This document shows, piece after piece, positions 1 through 9,096 of a stretch of DNA of 64,000 bases. The translations under genes were made by a program, and so were the position numbers. The notes beneath the pieces were generated by a model. The model was given only the letters and a program-made list of their open reading frames with translations. It made no database searches and was not told the DNA's origin. Each line of letters begins with the position of its first letter. Position 1 is the first letter of the stretch. This DNA is from Thiomicrorhabdus cannonii (GTDB lineage Bacteria; Pseudomonadota; Gammaproteobacteria; Thiomicrospirales; Thiomicrospiraceae): contig NZ_JACBGH010000004.1 in assembly GCF_013391695.1 (NCBI RefSeq), positions 177,803 through 241,802 on the forward strand, in the 5' to 3' direction.

Positions 1-358
1 TGTTGAACAGGTTAAAGAAGATGCTCCTGCGGCTTTCCGCGGTTTCTTCGACAACAACAAAACGGTATTGAAAGACGCCGCCAAAGAAAAACTGGATATC
101 TATGCTGACTATATGGCGCGTCACCCAAATACCAATATCAAGGTAACGGGTCATACTGACTCCGCCGGTAGTGAAGCATACAACCAGCAACTGTCCGAAA
201 AACGTGCCAATGCCGTTAAAGCCTATCTGGAAAGCAAAGGCATTGACGGTGCGCGCATCGAAACGGCCGGCATGGGTGAAACCAGTCCGGTAGCGACCAA
301 CAAAACCAAAGAAGGTCGTGCTGAGAACCGCCGCGTAGAGATTGAAGTGATTAAATAA
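1..358 (+). CDS. OmpA-family C-terminal domain protein (5' truncated by window edge)
   Basis: The reading frame is open from base 2, so the start lies outside the window. The visible 118 residues are an OmpA-like peptidoglycan-binding domain: a phenylalanine-rich entry (FFDNNKTVL), the TGHTDSAG loop with the Asp expected to contact diaminopimelate, the NQQLSEKRA helix and the terminal ENRRVEIEV strand. In the family this periplasmic domain tethers an outer membrane protein or lipoprotein to the wall. Whether the missing part is a beta barrel or a lipoprotein anchor cannot be told. A strong hairpin terminator follows 16 bases after the stop. Confidence 0.9.
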   Translation, partial: VEQVKEDAPAAFRGFFDNNKTVLKDAAKEKLDIYADYMARHPNTNIKVTGHTDSAGSEAYNQQLSEKRANAVKAYLESKGIDGARIETAGMGETSPVATNKTKEGRAENRRVEIEVIK

Positions 359-374
359 TCCTTTGCCTCTCCAC

Positions 375-404
375 TAAAAAAGGCCGCAATTGCGGCCTTT
401 TTTG
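375..404 (+). terminator. Bidirectional rho-independent terminator after ompA-like gene
   Basis: A perfect palindrome (GGCCGCAATTGCGGCC with flanking A/T runs) lies between the convergent OmpA-like and TSUP genes. The A and T tracts on either side let it work on both strands. Confidence 0.85.
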
Positions 405-430
405 CTTTCGTCGGCTTTGTCTGCTGCAAA

Positions 431-1192
431 CTACATCCACGCCTTGGCAATCAACGAAATACCGACCAGAACCGTCACCACCTCAAAGCTGCGCTTAACC
501 AGCTTATTGCCTTTGACAATCGCAAAATGCGCACCCAGATACCCGCCGATAAGCGATCCCAAAATCAGCGCCGGCAGCCAATCCCAGCGGATTTCCCCCA
601 AAATGCCCAGCGTGATCGCCCCCGAGCCGTTCCAGAAAATCCCCACCAGAATCAGCGTATAACCCACCGCAGTTTTGTAGTCCAGCCCAAACCAGCGCAC
701 CAGCCACAAGGTTACAAACAGTCCCGTTCCGGAGGTTAATGAGCCGTTTAAAGCGCCAATCAAAAACAATACCGCACCGCCGATCAATAAGCCCGAAAGG
801 TCACGGTGCTGATGGTTTTCAGACTGCCCCAAATTGGGTTTAAACCACGAATACAGCCCCAAACCCAAGGTCAGCACCCCCAACAGGAACTGTGACACGC
901 GGTCATCCACCTGCAGGATAATACTGGCACCCAATACCACTCCCGGCAGGCCGGTGGCCAGAATAAACGCCGAAAAGCGCCAGTCGAAGCTCGAAGAGCG
1001 CAGATGGCGCGCCGTTGCCCCCAATCCGAGAAAGACGCTGGCGACCTTATGGGTTGCCAGCGCGATGCCAAACGGCAAGCCAAGGAATAACAGTGCCGGC
1101 AACTGCAACAAACCCGCACCACCTCCCGCCAGCGCCGAAAACAGATTGGCAATCAGGGAGATAACAAACAACAAAATCTGATCAAACAGCAC
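431..1192 (-). CDS. TauE/SafE (TSUP) family sulfite/anion exporter
   Basis: This 253-residue protein is hydrophobic throughout, with about eight predicted membrane segments. It has the family's glycine-rich first helix (ANLFSALAGGGAGLLQLPAL) and the matching repeat in the second half (GALNGSLTSGTGLF). TSUP proteins move sulfur oxyanions, sulfoacetate or other organic anions across the inner membrane; the substrate here is unknown, though a sulfur anion is attractive beside a soxB-bearing region. The start is GTG with AAGGG about eight bases upstream. It lies downstream of mscS but behind a terminator, so it is probably a separate transcript. Confidence 0.85.
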   Translation of the reverse strand: MLFDQILLFVISLIANLFSALAGGGAGLLQLPALLFLGLPFGIALATHKVASVFLGLGATARHLRSSSFDWRFSAFILATGLPGVVLGASIILQVDDRVSQFLLGVLTLGLGLYSWFKPNLGQSENHQHRDLSGLLIGGAVLFLIGALNGSLTSGTGLFVTLWLVRWFGLDYKTAVGYTLILVGIFWNGSGAITLGILGEIRWDWLPALILGSLIGGYLGAHFAIVKGNKLVKRSFEVVTVLVGISLIAKAWM

Positions 1193-1217
1193 GTTCTAAC
1201 CCTTTTCAGGCGGAAAT

Positions 1218-1259
1218 AAAAAAGCCCCTCACCCCTGCTTTCACAGAGTTGAGAGGCCC
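1218..1259 (-). terminator. Terminator downstream of mscS
   Basis: Read on the minus strand, GCCTCTCA pairs with TGAGGGGC (one G-T pair) around a 17-18 base loop and is followed by six T. It ends the yajQ-argB-mscS unit. Confidence 0.75.
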
Positions 1260-1277
1260 ACTAAACAACCTGACGAC

Positions 1278-2099
1278 TTAAGCGTCGGTCTTATCGTTTT
1301 TATGCAGGTGCACATCCATTTGCGGATACGGAATGCTGATGCCCGCTTCGTCAAACGCCAGTTTGACCTTTTCGTTCATACTCCAGTACACATCCCAGTA
1401 ATCGGCGGAATTGACCCACGGACGCACGATGAAATTGACGCTGCTGTCGGCCAGCTCGGACAGCGCCACCACCGGTGCGGGGTCTTTCAGAATACGCTCG
1501 TCTTCGGCCACCAGCTTTTCCAGAATCGCTTTGACCTGACGGATGTCGTCTTCGTAGCTGACGCCAAACACCATATCCACACGACGCGTATCGCGTGCCG
1601 AATAGTTGGTGATGGAACCGGAATAGATGGCGCCGTTAGGCACGATAATTTCCTTGTTGTCACCGGTGCGCAGGGTAGAACTGAAAATATTGACCGTCTC
1701 GACCACACCGGTCACACCACCGGCTTCAACAAAATCGCCGGCTTTGAACGGTTTGAAGACCAGAATCATCACCCCGGCTGCAAAGTTCTGCATGGAGCCT
1801 TGCAATGCCAGACCGATCGCCAAACCGGCCGCACCGATCAACGCCACCAGCGAGGTGGTATCCACGCCCAACTGATCCAACGAGGCGATAATGACAAACA
1901 GCATCAAGACCGCATTCACAATGGAGCTGACAAAGTTAATCAGCATTTCGTCCATGGTTTTGGCACGTCCCAGCAGCTTTTTAAGCACTTTGACGACCAG
2001 TTTCACTACCCATCTACCGACCACAAAGATCAGCAATGCCAGCGCGATTTTGATTCCCCAAGGAATCGCATACTCATTCAACATCATATCCAGTTCCAT
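1278..2099 (-). CDS. mscS: Small-conductance mechanosensitive channel MscS
   Basis: The 273 residues match the usual MscS length of about 280. Three hydrophobic segments come first, the third being the glycine/alanine-rich pore helix (GAAGLAIGLALQGSMQNFAAG, about residues 87-107). The beta domain with FKPFKAGDFVEAGGVTGVVE and IIVPNGAIYSGSITNYS and the cytoplasmic cage follow. It opens under membrane tension to release solutes after osmotic downshock. It is the last gene of a tight minus-strand run yajQ-argB-mscS, with 28-base gaps. Confidence 0.93.
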   Translation of the reverse strand: MELDMMLNEYAIPWGIKIALALLIFVVGRWVVKLVVKVLKKLLGRAKTMDEMLINFVSSIVNAVLMLFVIIASLDQLGVDTTSLVALIGAAGLAIGLALQGSMQNFAAGVMILVFKPFKAGDFVEAGGVTGVVETVNIFSSTLRTGDNKEIIVPNGAIYSGSITNYSARDTRRVDMVFGVSYEDDIRQVKAILEKLVAEDERILKDPAPVVALSELADSSVNFIVRPWVNSADYWDVYWSMNEKVKLAFDEAGISIPYPQMDVHLHKNDKTDA

Positions 2100-2127
2100 A
2101 ATGCCTCCTCAGACCAGAACTATAAAG

Positions 2128-3066
<939 letters not shown>

Positions 3067-3085
3067 TTAATCAAATAGTGGGAGT

Positions 3086-3571
3086 TCAATCGCGGAAGTT
3101 ATTAAACTGCAATGGCATTTCCAGATCTTCCATGCCGCGCAGCAGTTGCATCACTTGCTGCAGGTCGTCGCGTTTCTTGCCGGTGACGCGCACACTGTCA
3201 CCCTGATTGGCGGCCTGCACCTTCAGCTTGGAATCTTTGATCGCCTTGATGATTTTTTTAGACAGGGCGGCATCCAAGCCCTCGCGCATTTCGATCACCT
3301 GCGTGGCGGTTTTAAGCTGGATGTTGGGGTCCTTGACCTCCATGCACTTGACGTCGATACCGCGGCGGTTGGCTTTCTCCACCAGAATGTTGTACATCTG
3401 CTCCAACTGAAACTCGGACTCCGTCTTCACCGTGACCGTCGTTCCTTTCAGCTCGTAGCTGCTGTCGGTTCCTTTAAAGTCAAAACGGGTGGTCACTTCC
3501 TTATTGGCCTGATCCACCGCGTTGGTGAGTTCGTGTTTATCCAGTTCCGAAACAATATCAAATGAAGGCAT
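3086..3571 (-). CDS. yajQ: YajQ family cyclic-di-GMP-binding protein
   Basis: At 161 residues this is full length for the YajQ/DUF520 family, with the hallmark start MPSFDIVSELDKHELTNAVDQ, the RFDFKGTDSSYEL strand and the VRVTGKKRDDLQQVMQLLR C-terminal motif. Family members bind nucleotides or cyclic di-GMP, and in some species act with transcription factors. A good AGGAG ribosome site precedes the ATG at 3571. It is the first gene of the yajQ-argB-mscS unit. Its leader holds a copy of the dispersed CCCGGCCTG repeat, which here forms a small hairpin. Confidence 0.93.
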   Translation of the reverse strand: MPSFDIVSELDKHELTNAVDQANKEVTTRFDFKGTDSSYELKGTTVTVKTESEFQLEQMYNILVEKANRRGIDVKCMEVKDPNIQLKTATQVIEMREGLDAALSKKIIKAIKDSKLKVQAANQGDSVRVTGKKRDDLQQVMQLLRGMEDLEMPLQFNNFRD

Positions 3572-3586
3572 TTTTTCTCCTCAAGC

Positions 3587-3613
3587 ACCCGGCCTGCTGA
3601 GTTTTTTCAGGCC
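3587..3613 (+). repeat. Dispersed GGCCTGTTGAG repeat, copy 1 (one mismatch) with hairpin
   Basis: ACCCGGCCTGCTGAGTTTTT differs from the consensus by one base (C for T). GGCCTG at 3591 pairs with CAGGCC at 3608 to make a hairpin in the yajQ leader. Confidence 0.8.
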
Positions 3614-3729
3614 GATTTCAATCCAGTTCAAATGCTTTATTCTATCACTAGTTTTCCCGGCTAAAAGCGCCTAAAACGGCTAATTTCGGTTATTTTTCGA
3701 CATCTTGCGCCGCCTTTTCCAAACAGACG

Positions 3730-3735
3730 TATAAT
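3730..3735 (+). promoter_or_regulatory. Probable -10 box of the aminotransferase gene
   Basis: TATAAT lies about 57 bases before the preferred ATG. The only upstream -35 candidate is a weak TTGCGC at 3705-3710 with a long 19-base spacer. A 9-base unit ending in GAATGT is repeated three times between 3763 and 3788. Confidence 0.5.
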
Positions 3736-3791
3736 AAGCGACACGATTTTATCGATGATAACCGAATGTGCCGAATGTACTGAATGTAATT

Positions 3792-4991
3792 ATGCCCACC
3801 AAGATACCCGCCCACACCCTGCCGCTTTCCCGTTCAGCCCAATCGATCGCTCCCTTTAGAGTCATGAAAATTCTCGGCGAAGCTAAGGCGTTGGAAGCGC
3901 AAGGTCGGGACATCATCCATATGGAAATCGGCGAACCGGACTTTCCCTCGCTGGCGTGCGTCAACGAAGCCGCCTTTGCCGCTACGCAACAAGGCCTGAC
4001 CCACTATACCCCCACGCTCGGCCTGCCGGCATTACGTCAAAAACTCGCGGAGTTTTATGGCCACTTCTATCAGGCGCACGTCGATGCGGCGCGCATTCTC
4101 ATCACCCCCGGCTCGAGCAGCGCGCTGCAGCTGACATTGACGGCCCTGCTGAATCCGGGCGACAAGGTGCTGATGGGCGATCCAACCTACCCGTGCAACC
4201 GCCAGTTTGTCGAACTGCTGCACGGCCAGGTCGTCAGTGTGGCGCTGAATGAAAGCTGCAACTACCAGCTCACCCTGGCGCAGCTGCAGCGGCACTGGCA
4301 AGCCGACATCAAAGCGGTGATGGTCGCCACCCCGGCCAACCCGACCGGCACACTGATCGAGCAGTCCGAACTCTTTGCTATGGCGCAGTTTCTGGCTGAA
4401 CGCAATACTTGGCTGATTGTCGACGAAATCTATCAGGGACTGGTTTACGGACGCCCGGCGGAAAGCGTGCTGGCGCACGCCGGTCTGCCCGACAATGTGA
4501 TTGTCATCAACTCGTTTTCCAAATTCTTTGGCATGACCGGCTGGCGACTGGGCTGGTGCATCGCACCTCTGGCATTGATGCCGATTCTGGACCGGCTGGC
4601 GCAGAATCTCTATCTGGCAGCGCCCACGCCTTCGCAGTACGGCGCCTTGCGGGTCTTGGAGGCGGATGCCTTGGCAGAACTGGAACAACGCCGCCAAATC
4701 TTTGAGCGCCGTCGCCAAGTGTTGATAGAGAGCATGCAACAGGCGGGATTCAAGCTGAAAACGCAGCCGCAAGGGGCTTTTTACCTGTATTGGGATGTGT
4801 CGGACTATACCGATAATGCGGAGGCATTGGCGGTCGACATTCTGGAAAAAACCGGCGTCGCCTTAACGCCGGGAACCGACTTTGGAAAACAAGAAGGCCA
4901 TCACCACCTGCGGCTCGCCTATACCACCGAGGAGAAACGTTTGATTGAAGCGGTACAGCGCATCAAAACGTTTTTGAGCGCCCTGCCGTAA
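3792..4991 (+). CDS. Class I/II PLP-dependent aminotransferase
   Basis: This 399-residue fold-type I aminotransferase is cytosolic. Visible motifs are MEIGEPDFPS at the substrate end, ATPANPTGT, the DEIYQGLVYG segment that holds the PLP ring Asp, and NSFSKFFGMTGWRLGW with the Schiff-base lysine; a C-terminal LRLAYTTEE arginine should bind the substrate carboxylate. The amino donor is not evident (aspartate, alanine and aromatic types share these motifs). The open frame begins with a GTG at 3768, but the ATG at 3792 fits the family better. The stop is followed by an in-frame duplicated TAA in a 12-base tandem repeat. Confidence 0.87.
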   Translation: MPTKIPAHTLPLSRSAQSIAPFRVMKILGEAKALEAQGRDIIHMEIGEPDFPSLACVNEAAFAATQQGLTHYTPTLGLPALRQKLAEFYGHFYQAHVDAARILITPGSSSALQLTLTALLNPGDKVLMGDPTYPCNRQFVELLHGQVVSVALNESCNYQLTLAQLQRHWQADIKAVMVATPANPTGTLIEQSELFAMAQFLAERNTWLIVDEIYQGLVYGRPAESVLAHAGLPDNVIVINSFSKFFGMTGWRLGWCIAPLALMPILDRLAQNLYLAAPTPSQYGALRVLEADALAELEQRRQIFERRRQVLIESMQQAGFKLKTQPQGAFYLYWDVSDYTDNAEALAVDILEKTGVALTPGTDFGKQEGHHHLRLAYTTEEKRLIEAVQRIKTFLSALP

Positions 4992-5011
4992 ACACCTAAG
5001 TAAACACCTAA
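4988..5011 (+). repeat. 12-bp tandem duplication spanning the aminotransferase stop
   Basis: GTAAACACCTAA occurs twice in tandem. The repeat places a second in-frame TAA 12 bases after the first. Confidence 0.8.
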
Positions 5012-5016
5012 ACAAT

Positions 5017-5838
5017 TTACGCGCTGAACACAATCAGACTCTTACGAACCGTATCCACCACATCCTTGCCGATCATCAGGTCCTCTTGCGCCTGAGCCAG
5101 ATACTGGCGCGCCTCTTCGGTCACGTAAGTGCCGTAAGAAACCTCGTTGACAATCGAGTTGGCCACCTGCACCATCGATGCCATGCCGCGCATTTTGTCG
5201 TTGGCAATCACCTCCGGGGAACGGTGATGCAGCATAATTACGTTCAACATTTCCACCGGAAGCTGCCATTTCTTGCCGATCAAAAGGCCGATATCGCCAT
5301 GGTTTGAGCCGTAAAACTTGTTCTCCAGACTCATCCCTCTAATGGGATTGGCATGCACCTTCAAAAAAACCTTGGGGTAGTTCTCGGGGTCTTTAGAGGC
5401 CAGCAACAGACAACCCGCATTATGGAACAGTCCCAGCAGATAGGCCTCATCACGCGAAACCCCTTCCAGATACTCGGACAACTCCGCACAGCAAAAGGCG
5501 ACATCCTTGGAGTGTTCGACAATCTCCTCAAAGTGACGGCCACTGAAAAGATTGTTCAAGGCCGCGGCCACCACCAGGTTTTTCAGGTTAATCAACCCCA
5601 GCACATCCACGGCTTCACGAATCGATTTGACCGGCACCTTGAGTTTCATCACCGGCGAGTTAACCAGACGCATGACCTCGCCGGAAAGCTTGACGTTACT
5701 TTCTATAATGCGCGTTATGTCCTGAAAGTTTGGAAATTTGCTTGCCAGCACCGCATCCAGCTCCAGAATCTCTTTGGGCAGGTCAGGAATTTTGACTCCC
5801 TGAATCGCCTGCACCGCGGCACGTAATTTTTGTTCCAT
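5017..5838 (-). CDS. HDOD domain signalling protein
   Basis: The protein has 273 residues, essentially all of which are an HDOD domain, an HD-related fold lacking the catalytic HD pair. Segments typical of the family are the early FPNFQDITRIIESNVKLSGEV, then LGLINLKNLVVAAALNNLF, AYLLGLFHNAGCLLL and WQLPVEMLNVIMLHHRS. HDOD proteins act in signalling, often with cyclic-di-GMP or two-component partners, but no specific role can be read here. It is monocistronic: 131 bases separate it from pgm upstream. Confidence 0.88.
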   Translation of the reverse strand: MEQKLRAAVQAIQGVKIPDLPKEILELDAVLASKFPNFQDITRIIESNVKLSGEVMRLVNSPVMKLKVPVKSIREAVDVLGLINLKNLVVAAALNNLFSGRHFEEIVEHSKDVAFCCAELSEYLEGVSRDEAYLLGLFHNAGCLLLASKDPENYPKVFLKVHANPIRGMSLENKFYGSNHGDIGLLIGKKWQLPVEMLNVIMLHHRSPEVIANDKMRGMASMVQVANSIVNEVSYGTYVTEEARQYLAQAQEDLMIGKDVVDTVRKSLIVFSA

Positions 5839-5969
5839 TTTGCCACTCTACTCTCAATTTACCGGACAATATTAATCAGCTTTGATGGCGCTCACTAGCA
5901 GAAAGATTTTATATTGTCATCAATAAAAATATTTAATAAGACGTTTTACCAATTCACTCAACGCCATCT

Positions 5970-7349
5970 TCAAAACGGCAGTTTCAAATCCGGTTTAACT
6001 TGCAACATCAGGGTTCTGAATGCCTCCTGAATGCGCTTGAGCGCTTCGGGGGTTTCGCCCTCAAAACGCATCACCAGCACCGGCGTGGTATTGGACGGAC
6101 GCACCAGCCCCCAACCGTCGGCAAAATCGGCGCGGATGCCGTCCAGATCAAACACCTTGGCATCCGGAAAATGCGCCACCGCTTTGAACTGTTCCATAAA
6201 CGCATAATGCTCGCCTTCGGCAAATTCCACATCCATCTCCGGCGTGTTATAGGCATCCGGCAGCGCCGAAAACAAGGCGTGCGCACTGCCCGGTTGACTC
6301 GCCACAATCTCCAGCATGCGCGCTGCGGTGTAGATGCCGTCGTCAAACCCGTACCAGCGCTCCTTGAAAAAGATATGCCCCGACATCTCGCCCGCCAGCG
6401 CCGCGCCGGTCTCTTTCAGTTTGGCCTTGATAAACGAGTGGCCGGTTTTCCACATGGTCGGCTTGCCGCCGTCCGCAGCGATCTCTTTGGGCAACAGCGA
6501 GGAACATTTGATGTCGAACAGAATCTCCGCCCCCGGCACACGGCTCAACACATCACGCGCATAGAGCATCATCTGGCGGTCGGCATACAACACCTGCCCT
6601 TCATTATCGACGACACCGCAGCGGTCGCCGTCGCCGTCAAACGCCAAACCGATGTCGGCTTGAAGTTCTTTGACCTTGGCAATCAGCTCCACCAGATTCT
6701 TCGGCTTGGCCGGATCGGGATGGTGATTGGGGAAAGTGCCGTCAACGTCACAATACATCTCGGTGACATCGCAGCCCAGATCGCGCAGAATTTGCGGCGC
6801 ATAGGCACCGGCCACGCCATTACCCGCATCCACCACAATTTTGAGCGGGCGCTTAAGGTGAATGCCAGTCACAATCGCATGATGATAAGCCGGCGCAATG
6901 TTAAGTTCGCTGAAACGGCCCGCACCTTGGGTGAAATCGTCATTCTGGATGCGTTTCAGCAGGGTTTGAATCCACTCGCCGGAGAGCGTGGTGCCGTTGA
7001 CCACCATCTTGATGCCATTGTAATTCGGCGGATTATGCGAGCCGGTAATCGCCGCGCAGGAGTTCACGCCCTCCAAGGTGGCCGCGGCAAAATAGACCAT
7101 CGGTGTGGTCACCTCACCGATATAAATCACGTCCACGCCGGCGGCCTGCAGGCCTTTGGCCAAGCGCTCGATAAAACGCGGCCCCGACAAGCGGCCGTCG
7201 CGGCCGATGACGATTTTGGTCTGCCCCGACAAAATCACCTCGGAACCCAACGCCCGGCCTATCAACTCCACGGTTTCGTCGGTGAGCGCCTCATCCACGA
7301 CTCCGCGAATGTCATAGGCTCTAAAAATGCTTTCCACTACCTGCTCCAT
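5970..7349 (-). CDS. algC: Phosphomannomutase/phosphoglucomutase (AlgC type)
   Basis: These 459 residues are full length for bacterial PMM/PGM. The N-terminal FRAYDIRG, the phosphoserine loop AITGSHNPPNY (Ser104), the metal loop DGDGDRCG and the sugar-binding GEMSGHIFF are all present. The enzyme interconverts hexose-6- and hexose-1-phosphates for exopolysaccharide and LPS precursors. A GGGA site seven bases upstream supports the ATG at 7349. It follows dut by 49 bases; the coaBC-dut-algC-argB order of Pseudomonas is kept here, though spread out. Confidence 0.92.
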   Translation of the reverse strand: MEQVVESIFRAYDIRGVVDEALTDETVELIGRALGSEVILSGQTKIVIGRDGRLSGPRFIERLAKGLQAAGVDVIYIGEVTTPMVYFAAATLEGVNSCAAITGSHNPPNYNGIKMVVNGTTLSGEWIQTLLKRIQNDDFTQGAGRFSELNIAPAYHHAIVTGIHLKRPLKIVVDAGNGVAGAYAPQILRDLGCDVTEMYCDVDGTFPNHHPDPAKPKNLVELIAKVKELQADIGLAFDGDGDRCGVVDNEGQVLYADRQMMLYARDVLSRVPGAEILFDIKCSSLLPKEIAADGGKPTMWKTGHSFIKAKLKETGAALAGEMSGHIFFKERWYGFDDGIYTAARMLEIVASQPGSAHALFSALPDAYNTPEMDVEFAEGEHYAFMEQFKAVAHFPDAKVFDLDGIRADFADGWGLVRPSNTTPVLVMRFEGETPEALKRIQEAFRTLMLQVKPDLKLPF

Positions 7350-7371
7350 ACGTTTTCCCTACTTGCTTCAG

Positions 7372-7389
7372 ACCCGGCCTGTTCAGTTT
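7372..7389 (+). repeat. Dispersed repeat, copy 2 (TTCAG variant)
   Basis: ACCCGGCCTGTTCAGTTT lies in the 49-base gap between dut and pgm. It is the CAG variant of the repeat. Confidence 0.8.
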
Positions 7390-7398
7390 ATTTGAAGT

Positions 7399-7860
7399 TC
7401 ATTTAGTGCCGGTAGAACCGAAACCACCCTGACCGCGCTCGGTGGCATCGCCGAACTCTTCCACTTGCGTGAACACCGGTTGCAATACCGGGACAATCAC
7501 CATCTGCGCAATACGCTCGCCAACCTGCACCGTATAAGGCGTGTCGCTGCGGTTCCAGCAGGACACCATCAAAGGCCCCTGATAATCGGAGTCGATCAGC
7601 CCAACCAGATTACCCAGCACGATGCCGTGCTTGTGCCCCAAACCGGAGCGCGGCAACAGCATGGCGGCCAGGCCGGCATCGTCCAGATGAATCGCCATGC
7701 CGGTCGGAATCAGCACCGTCTGCCCCGGTTCGATCGTCAATTCCGCCTCGATACAAGCGCGCAAATCCAAGCCGGCGGAACCTTTGGTGCCGTAATGCGG
7801 CATTTCAATTTCTTTGCCTAAACGCGGGTCCAAAATCTTGTATTGCACTTGGATGGTCAT
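7399..7860 (-). CDS. dut: Deoxyuridine 5'-triphosphate nucleotidohydrolase
   Basis: All five trimeric dUTPase motifs are visible in order: [40 protein letters not shown] and the mobile C-terminal arm [11 protein letters not shown]. The enzyme hydrolyses dUTP to dUMP, keeping uracil out of DNA and feeding dTMP synthesis. The ATG at 7860 has a strong GAGGAAG site and gives 153 residues, matching the E. coli length of 151. The frame stays open to 7890, but that start would place the ribosome site inside the gene. Confidence 0.95.
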   Translation of the reverse strand: MTIQVQYKILDPRLGKEIEMPHYGTKGSAGLDLRACIEAELTIEPGQTVLIPTGMAIHLDDAGLAAMLLPRSGLGHKHGIVLGNLVGLIDSDYQGPLMVSCWNRSDTPYTVQVGERIAQMVIVPVLQPVFTQVEEFGDATERGQGGFGSTGTK

Positions 7861-8014
7861 CTCTTCTTCCTCATTTGCTTCAGCATTCAAATGGCCACTA
7901 TTCTAACCCAAACTTTAGGACGGATATGCAGAAACAGAAAGCATCGACAAAACCCGCAAAACATGCACAATGAAAGACCTAGATACTCATCAATATCGCC
8001 GCAAAGGAGACCGT

Positions 8015-8911
8015 ATGCGCCCTACCCCTGCAATCAAACCGCTTCTTAAAGGACTCTGCCTAGCCGGCCTGTTCACTTTTGGCTGGCTGCAAAACGCACA
8101 GGCCGACAGCATCCACCTTAAAGACGCCGGCTTCGCCACCCCCGAATCGATGGAGTATTACGCCGCCGAAGACGTCTATCTGGTCGCCAATATCAACGGC
8201 AGCCCGTTTGAAAAGGACGACAACGGTTTTATCTCCAAAGTCAGCCCGGACGGCAAAGTCGTCGCGCTCAAATGGCTGGACGGCGAAGCGGCCGATGTGG
8301 CCCTGAACGCCCCCAAAGGCATGACGATTCTCAACAACCGCCTGTACATTGCCGACATCGACCGCATTCGCGTGTTTTCACTGCCTGACGGCAAACAGCT
8401 TAAGGACATCATGGTGCCCGGCAGCAGCTTTATGAACGGTTTGAGCGTGGCTGACGACAACGCCCTTTACGCGACCGACAGCGGCATGGCGCCGGGTTTT
8501 AAACCGTCGGGAACGGACGCGGTGTACCGCATTTCAACCAGCGGCAAAATCGAAACCCTGCAAAAAGGCGCTTTGGGCCATCCTAACGGCATTATTGCCA
8601 ACAACAAAGGTTCGGTGATGGTGACTCTGGGCAGCGGCCAGGCCTACTTTATGGATGCAAACGGCCACGTCGATGCACGCATGACCCTGCCGTTTAACCG
8701 CTTGGACGGCCTGCTGAAAATGGCCGACGGCCGCTTCATCACCTCCAGCTGGGCGGCCAAAGCCATTGTGGCCATTAACCCCGACTACACCTTAAGCACC
8801 TTGGCTGAAGGCTTGGAGTCACCGGCTGACCTTGGCTATGACGACAAGCGCAACCGCCTGCTGGTGCCGCTGTTTTTGAAAGACGAAATCGTGATTATTC
8901 CTCTGGAATGA
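8015..8911 (+). CDS. Secreted SMP-30/NHL-like beta-propeller protein
   Basis: A clear signal peptide (cleavage after AQA, residue 30) precedes about 270 residues of repeated propeller blades with phrases such as PKGMTILNNRLYIADIDRIRVFSLPDG, MNGLSVADDNALYATDSG and HPNGIIANNKGSVMVTLG. The pattern resembles SMP-30/gluconolactonase and NHL proteins, so a periplasmic binding or lactonase role is possible; I cannot show the metal-binding residues. The ATG at 8015 has AAAGGAG seven bases upstream. A partial repeat-like word (CCGGCCTGTTCA) falls in the signal peptide. Confidence 0.75.
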   Translation: MRPTPAIKPLLKGLCLAGLFTFGWLQNAQADSIHLKDAGFATPESMEYYAAEDVYLVANINGSPFEKDDNGFISKVSPDGKVVALKWLDGEAADVALNAPKGMTILNNRLYIADIDRIRVFSLPDGKQLKDIMVPGSSFMNGLSVADDNALYATDSGMAPGFKPSGTDAVYRISTSGKIETLQKGALGHPNGIIANNKGSVMVTLGSGQAYFMDANGHVDARMTLPFNRLDGLLKMADGRFITSSWAAKAIVAINPDYTLSTLAEGLESPADLGYDDKRNRLLVPLFLKDEIVIIPLE

Positions 8912-8922
8912 TCACCCAAAGC

Positions 8923-8951
8923 CGGGGGAGGTTAGCCGCCCCCGTTCTCTT
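8923..8951 (+). terminator. Possible terminator after the propeller gene
   Basis: CGGGGG pairs with CCCCCG around a 10-base loop and is followed by a mixed T-rich tail. The weak T run makes this moderate. Confidence 0.5.
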
Positions 8952-9096
8952 GTTGGCTCAGCCCCCTTAAAACGGCTTCTGGCCGTACTAAATTGATTTA
9001 TTTGGGTTTATAGGAATGATGCGTTAAGCTAACCGACAGTACACCGAAACATCTCAATAGACATTCCCCTGCACACTTGTGGTGTTGAGAAAGCAA

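Noticed and set aside
6000..7406. 468-residue open frame opposite pgm
   Set aside because: It is antisense to a complete phosphomannomutase; its length reflects GC-rich codon structure only.
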